From Bacteroidales bacterium UBA3388 (GTDB lineage Bacteria > Bacteroidota > Bacteroidia > Bacteroidales > P3), in NCBI GenBank assembly GCA_002358855.1, contig DEPQ01000045.1, positions 26,012-63,050 of the forward strand: a DNA stretch of 37,039 nt, in the 5' to 3' direction. Within the stretch, counting starts at the first letter, position 1. Each line of letters starts with the position of its first letter. Made by a program: the position numbers and the translations under genes. Below are positions 32,524 through 37,039 of this stretch, one piece after another. The notes below the pieces were generated by a model, which did no database searches, was not told where the DNA came from, and saw nothing but the letters and a program-made list of their open reading frames with translations.

Positions 32524-33513
32524 TTATTTGAAACTATCGCTTAGTTCTTGTAGTTCTTTTTTTAATGGTAAGGATTTATATAATATCTTGTAAGCAAAGT
32601 CCGCTATCGGCATTTCTACTCCAAGGTTTTCATTAGTTTTTTGAATACACTCGGTGGCGTAATATCCCTCAGCAATCATTGACATTTCTAGTTGTGCGGA
32701 TTTAACGCTATATCCTTTTCCTATCATTTGTCCAAAGGTGCGATTACGTGAGTGTTGTGAATAGGCGGTTACTAAAAGGTCACCAAGGTATACAAAGTTA
32801 TTGGTATCTCTTTCGTTATTAGGGTCTATTGTGTTAAGAAAACGTTGCATTTCTTGAGCGGCATTGGAAATCAAAACGGAAATGAAATTATCTCCATATC
32901 CTGCTCCTTTGCATATTCCTGCTACAAGGGCATATATGTTTTTTAACACTGCAGAGTATTCTATTCCTCTTATATCGGAGGAGGTGCGTGTTTTTACGAA
33001 ACGACATGCAAATCTTTTCGCTAATTCATTGGCAAACTGTGGGTTATGTGCTCCTATGGTTAGATAGGTCATTCCATCTTGTGCTATTTCTTCGGCGTGT
33101 GATGGTCCACTTAAAACTGCTTGTCGTTCTAGTTCTACGTTGAATTGACTTTGTAAAAAATCGGCAACTATTTGGTTCGTTGATGGTATTATTCCTTTCG
33201 TTGCACTTATAATGTTCTTATTTTCAAAGTCGTTAGGTGAGAGTCCTTGTAGTGATTTTTCTACGAAGGCAGAGGGGATAACAAGAACGATGTTATCGGT
33301 AGAGGAGATTACTTTTTTTATATCTGTAGTAATTTCTATTTTATTTGTATCTAATTGGCAGGAACGCAAAAAGAGAGGGTTTCGTCCACATTGACGAACT
33401 CCCTCTACTATTTCTTGTTCTCTTACCCACCAGTGTACTTTGTCGTGGTTTTGAGTTGCAATTTTTACTATTGCTGTTGCCCAACTACCACTTCCTAATA
33501 CTGCTATATCCAT
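32524..33513 (-). CDS. gpsA: Glycerol-3-phosphate dehydrogenase [NAD(P)+]
   Basis: GpsA reduces dihydroxyacetone phosphate to sn-glycerol-3-phosphate for phospholipid synthesis. The protein is 329 aa, normal length. The Rossmann motif is LGSGSWATA (6-14). LSGPSHAEE is conserved, and the catalytic lysine lies in GIEYSAVLKNIYALVAG. GDLLVTAYSQHSRNRTFG is also diagnostic. It starts 6 bases after the dipeptidyl-peptidase gene and is probably co-transcribed with it. Confidence 0.97.
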   Translation of the reverse strand: MDIAVLGSGSWATAIVKIATQNHDKVHWWVREQEIVEGVRQCGRNPLFLRSCQLDTNKIEITTDIKKVISSTDNIVLVIPSAFVEKSLQGLSPNDFENKNIISATKGIIPSTNQIVADFLQSQFNVELERQAVLSGPSHAEEIAQDGMTYLTIGAHNPQFANELAKRFACRFVKTRTSSDIRGIEYSAVLKNIYALVAGICKGAGYGDNFISVLISNAAQEMQRFLNTIDPNNERDTNNFVYLGDLLVTAYSQHSRNRTFGQMIGKGYSVKSAQLEMSMIAEGYYATECIQKTNENLGVEMPIADFAYKILYKSLPLKKELQELSDSFK

Positions 33514-33519
33514 TGTAAA

Positions 33520-35154
33520 TTATAGTCCTAAAACTTTTTTTCCTTGTTCGTATCTTATGTCTTTTGGTATGTTTTTACCGTTGATTACATCAAGTGTTTC
33601 TTGTAAACTTGGACGGATTTGACCGTTTTTCTTAGAATAGTTTTCTGCTCTAACTATGTCTCCTGTTCCTTCTACTTCAAGAATCATCGCTGCCCAAGAA
33701 TCAATTGTTTTAAATGCGTTTTCGTAATTTATGGTGTATATTCCTTCAGCGTTTTTAGAGAATGCTTGATTATCTTCAAAGAAGTTGAAGCACATCATAT
33801 TTGCTACTCCGTGTGCTGATGCTGCACCGAAACGTACTGAACGTAATATTCCTGCGATGAATGTTGTTACAGCATCTTCTTTGGTTATTGAAGTGATTTC
33901 GCCTTTGTCTATCAATGAGCATACCATGTATAATCCTAAGATATCTGCTTTTGCTTCTTCCCATGATGAGTATTGATTTCCTAATGCTTGTCTTACTCCT
34001 CCTTTTCCGTTAATTGTGTTTTTAATTCCAAGTCCGTGTGCTACTTCGTGGAATGTTACGTTATAGAAGAAAGCATCAAATTTAACTTTTGCAAGTTGGT
34101 CTTGAGTTAAAATGTTTTCTGCTATAGGGTAAAGGATTTTATCGAATTTCGCTTTCATTGCATTTTTTAATTGCAAACGTCTTGCTCCTTTTGCTAGTTG
34201 TACTCTTTCGTCGTTAGGTAGGTTTATTGCTATTGTCTTGCTACCTGAGTTACAATCTCCTGCATAGAATATTACATCGTAAACGTTAAGGTCGCTTTCT
34301 GTTCCTGGTACTTCTTGTTTGAATTTAGGGTCACAAGGTAATTCTTTTTGAAGTTGTGGAAGCATTGAAGTGAATTTTGCAAGTTTTGCACTTTCTTCTT
34401 CATCTTTTACTAAGATAAATGCTTCGTATGCTGCTTTTGCTCCAAATAAACGGTCTTCATAGTTTTCAATTGGTCCAACAACGAAATCTAAGTGACTGTT
34501 TTTCATATCCATCCACGCCATATCTGAAGCAAAGTAATCGTCTGTTTGGAATGCTTTTTTTCTTTCTTCCAAGTATTTTTTCAATCCAGCATCTTCTGCT
34601 AAAGGTATTGCTTTGTCAAGTAAGGCACAAACTTTGTCAATTTGTTGTTTGTATTCTTCTCTATACCATTTTACTATTAGTTTTCCGTCTTTGTCTCTGC
34701 GGATAACTGTGTAAAGACTTCCTTTGTTTTCGTCTTGTAATGCTTCGTACTCTTCTTTTGTCATATCTGCAGGATAGAAGTTTGCTCCAAGTGGTTTGTC
34801 ACCATATCCTGTAACAAATGTACGCATGCCGTCAAGTCTTTCCCATGGACCATAGTTGATTAACGCAAAATCTCGTGTCGCAGGGTCTTGGATTTTTTCC
34901 ATTTCCGCTTTGTCACCAAATGATTGTAACCAGAATAATTCGTCCATAATTTCCGCTATGTCAAAGAATATTCCAATTAGTTGTTTTTCTTTGTCGTTTA
35001 ATTTACTAACATCTGTAGTTAGTTGAACCATTGCAAATTCATCTACTTTTTTTTGCATTGCTGAACTTGTTGTTTCTTGTTTTTGTTCTTTTGTTCCGCA
35101 TGAAGCAAATATGATTGCTATTAGTGCAAGAACTGATAATAATTTTTTCTTCAT
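33520..35154 (-). CDS. Dipeptidyl-peptidase III-like (M49) zinc peptidase, lipoprotein
   Basis: A 544-aa exported metallopeptidase. The signal peptide ends in FASC with Cys19 as the predicted lipidation site, so unlike cytosolic eukaryotic DPP III it should be anchored outside the cytoplasm. The zinc motif is HEVAH (His369, Glu370, His373), followed by EEAKAD (399-404), which supplies the third ligand as EExxAD does in M49. Classical M49 has HEXXGH; this HEXXH version lacks the extra residue, as reported for a few bacterial members. It is shorter than the roughly 700-aa eukaryotic enzymes. Its own promoter lies just upstream. Confidence 0.88.
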   Translation of the reverse strand: MKKKLLSVLALIAIIFASCGTKEQKQETTSSAMQKKVDEFAMVQLTTDVSKLNDKEKQLIGIFFDIAEIMDELFWLQSFGDKAEMEKIQDPATRDFALINYGPWERLDGMRTFVTGYGDKPLGANFYPADMTKEEYEALQDENKGSLYTVIRRDKDGKLIVKWYREEYKQQIDKVCALLDKAIPLAEDAGLKKYLEERKKAFQTDDYFASDMAWMDMKNSHLDFVVGPIENYEDRLFGAKAAYEAFILVKDEEESAKLAKFTSMLPQLQKELPCDPKFKQEVPGTESDLNVYDVIFYAGDCNSGSKTIAINLPNDERVQLAKGARRLQLKNAMKAKFDKILYPIAENILTQDQLAKVKFDAFFYNVTFHEVAHGLGIKNTINGKGGVRQALGNQYSSWEEAKADILGLYMVCSLIDKGEITSITKEDAVTTFIAGILRSVRFGAASAHGVANMMCFNFFEDNQAFSKNAEGIYTINYENAFKTIDSWAAMILEVEGTGDIVRAENYSKKNGQIRPSLQETLDVINGKNIPKDIRYEQGKKVLGL

Positions 35155-35183
35155 TTTTTATTTTTTTGTTTTATTTGAACTTG

Positions 35184-35214
35184 CAAAGATAATATTTAGT
35201 GTGCTAATAACCAA
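35184..35214 (-). promoter_or_regulatory. Promoter of the M49 peptidase-gpsA pair
   Basis: On the minus strand TTG (35212-35214) is followed after 20 bp by TATCTTTG (35184-35191) and C. It overlaps the last codons of polA and predicts a short leader before the start at 35154. Confidence 0.65.
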
Positions 35215-37039
35215 TTTTCTCCCGAGTTTATACTTACTTCTATTGGCACTTCAAGTGGTAAGGCATTGAGCATCTGTTGTTCTACAATCGATTTAACTGT
35301 TTCAAGTTCGGGTTTATATACATCAAAAACTAATTCATCGTGAACTTGTAATATCATCTTGGATTTTAGTTTTTGTTGCTCAAATTCTTTGTGAATGTTA
35401 ATCATAGCAATTTTTATCATATCTGCACTACTTGCTTGAATTGGCATATTAACTGCGTTACGTTGTGCAAAGTTCCTTAGATTTGCATTTGCCGAATGGA
35501 TGTCAGGTAAGTATCTTTTTCTTCCGCAAATACTTTGTGCATAACCTTTTGATGTCGCTGATTCAATACAAGTGGTTATGTATTGTTTTATTTGTGGATA
35601 TGAAGCAAAGTATTGGTCTATTAACTCTTGTGCTTCTTTTCTTGGTATGTGTAATTGTTCTGAAAGTCCAAAAGCAGATATTCCATAAATAATTCCAAAG
35701 TTTACACTTTTTGCATTGCGTCTCATTTCTGAAGTTATATTTTCTGTTGGTAGCATATAGATTCGTGAAGCGGTAGATAGGTGAATGTCCTCTCCTGATT
35801 GAAACGCTTGACATAAATTAGGGTCTTTGCTAAGTGAAGCAATTATTCTTAGTTCTATTTGAGAATAGTCTGCTGCTAAAAGTGTGTGTTCTTCATCTTG
35901 AGCAATAAAGCAACCTCTTATTTGTTTTCCTAATTCGGTTCTAATTGGAATGTTTTGTAAATTAGGATTTTCTGATGCTAAACGCCCTGTAGATGTTGTC
36001 GCTTGCTTGTAACTTGTGTGTATTTTTTTTGTTATTGGATTTGCTATCTCAGGTAGGGTATCTACGTATGTACTTTTTAGTTTGGTTAAAGAACGATATT
36101 CTAAAATTAAAGGTATTATTGGGTGATAGTTTATTAGTTTTTGCAAAACCTCTTCGGAAGTTGAGTATTGTTTTGTTTGTGTTTTTTTTATTTTCTTGTC
36201 GGAAGAGATTTGTAATTCGTCAAATAAAACTACTCCTAATTGTTTTGGTGAGGAAATGTTAAATTCTCTTCCTGCTAATTGATATATTTGTTTTTCTAAT
36301 TCTTGTTTTTGTTCTTGAAGTAAGAGAGAAAATTTATTTAATTGATTAGTGTCTATTTTCACTCCTTGTCTTTCCATTGAGAGTAGTACATCAACAAGTG
36401 GCATTTCTATATTGTGGAACAAATCTAAAAGATTATTTTGTTTTAGTTCTTGTTCTAATATTGGTTTTAATCCAAAGGTTACATCTGCATCTTCAACAGC
36501 GTATTCTTTTAGTAGTTCTTGGTTTAGATTTTCTATTTTTATTGGGGATTTAGTGTTTTTACCAAATACGGTTTCAAAGTCTATCATAGTGTATTCCAAG
36601 TATTTTTCGCTTAGAATATCAAGTTTATGACGTGATTCAGGGTCTATGAGATAGTGAGCAAGGAGTGTGTCAAAAGTTTTTCCTTTTACTTCTATGCCAT
36701 AGTTGAGCAATACGTTTTTATCAAATTTTATATTGTGTGCTACCTTTTCTATGTCTTCGTTTTCAAAGAGTGGTTTTAATATTTCAATGAATTTTTCTTG
36801 TAATTCTTTGTTTTGTGGAAAGAAAATAAAGAATCCTTTGTGTCTTTGACTCACTAAGGAAATGCCTAATAATTGACAATCTATTTCTAATCCTGTAGTT
36901 TCGGTATCAAAAGCGATTATTTGTTGTTGAAGTAGTGAGTTTATAACATCTTTTAGTTCTTGTTCAGTATGAATTGCGGTATAGGTGTGAGCAACTTCTT
37001 TGTAGGTTTGATAAGTTGAAAGATTAAAAAGAGTTGGGG
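35196..37039 (-). CDS. polA: DNA polymerase I (5' end outside window)
   Basis: Pol I fills gaps and removes primers in replication and repair. The gene runs off the right edge. The GTG at 36854 is not a real start: the frame stays open to 37039 and encodes IIAFDTETTGLEID, exonuclease motif I, just upstream of it. All three 3'-5' exonuclease motifs are visible (FDTETTG; HNIKFD; YAVEDAD), so proofreading is probably active. Polymerase motifs A (ADYSQIELR), B (RRNAKSVNFGIIYG) and C (QVHDELVFD) are intact, and the C-terminus is complete. The 5' nuclease domain is outside the window. Confidence 0.97.
   Translation of the reverse strand, partial: PTLFNLSTYQTYKEVAHTYTAIHTEQELKDVINSLLQQQIIAFDTETTGLEIDCQLLGISLVSQRHKGFFIFFPQNKELQEKFIEILKPLFENEDIEKVAHNIKFDKNVLLNYGIEVKGKTFDTLLAHYLIDPESRHKLDILSEKYLEYTMIDFETVFGKNTKSPIKIENLNQELLKEYAVEDADVTFGLKPILEQELKQNNLLDLFHNIEMPLVDVLLSMERQGVKIDTNQLNKFSLLLQEQKQELEKQIYQLAGREFNISSPKQLGVVLFDELQISSDKKIKKTQTKQYSTSEEVLQKLINYHPIIPLILEYRSLTKLKSTYVDTLPEIANPITKKIHTSYKQATTSTGRLASENPNLQNIPIRTELGKQIRGCFIAQDEEHTLLAADYSQIELRIIASLSKDPNLCQAFQSGEDIHLSTASRIYMLPTENITSEMRRNAKSVNFGIIYGISAFGLSEQLHIPRKEAQELIDQYFASYPQIKQYITTCIESATSKGYAQSICGRKRYLPDIHSANANLRNFAQRNAVNMPIQASSADMIKIAMINIHKEFEQQKLKSKMILQVHDELVFDVYKPELETVKSIVEQQMLNALPLEVPIEVSINSGENWLLAH

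Noticed and set aside
36354..36854. Taking GTG 36854 as the polA start, which would make a short polymerase
   Set aside because: The same frame continues to the window edge and encodes the exonuclease DxE motif, so the gene is simply cut by the edge.

Overview
The window is a strongly AT-rich bacterial chromosome segment, best read as Bacteroidota and probably Bacteroidales. Three things point there. Several genes are preceded by the Bacteroidota promoter form (TTG, about 19 bp, TAnnTTTG) rather than by clear Shine-Dalgarno sites. The protein families fit: serine palmitoyltransferase, a complete Na+-NQR, long-form urocanate hydratase, the Bacteroidota HU-like family, and a 634-residue amidophosphoribosyltransferase paralogue. 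Lipoboxes and Sec signals also look right for the phylum. No rRNA, tRNA, CRISPR array, transposase or integrase was seen.

Layout. 1-3966 (+): end of a tRNA-dihydrouridine synthase, uvrB and mnmE, tightly packed and ended by a bidirectional terminator. 4012-14802 (-): nine closely spaced genes, in transcription order rpiB, a LutB-like Fe-S protein, deoC, serine palmitoyltransferase, a GNAT-SDR fusion, a thioredoxin lipoprotein, recA, nadE and a PurF-like enzyme. The SPT and fusion genes look like a compact ceramide-synthesis module, the fusion joining what are two separate proteins in Caulobacter. NadE appears to have lost its glutaminase cysteine. 14803-15285: AT-rich divergent spacer with repeated TGTTAATAA/TTATTAACA motifs and a good nadA promoter. 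15286-20380 (+): nadA, a secreted DUF6973-like protein overlapping an M28 peptidase, and hutU. 20446-20461: an intergenic parS-like palindrome. 20518-28169 (+): sppA and the nqrABCDEF operon, which has its own promoter and a terminator.

28218-32523 is an accessory-looking island between housekeeping genes. It holds an HU-like protein, a primase-helicase fusion, a winged-helix protein with an acidic repeat tail, iteron-like direct repeats, a NADAR-family protein with its own promoter and leader, an unrecognised basic-N-terminus protein, three copies of ATACTCACC at gene junctions, and a tandem operator-like palindrome. No integrase is visible. It looks like a plasmid- or phage-derived replication module with a possible defence or ADP-ribosylation component.

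32524-37039 (-): gpsA, an M49-type dipeptidyl-peptidase lipoprotein with an HEXXH zinc motif, and polA, which runs off the right edge.

The strongest second-look items are the GNAT-SDR fusion beside SPT, the NadE lacking its nucleophile, the 28-32.5 kb island with its junction repeats, and the two parS-like sites.
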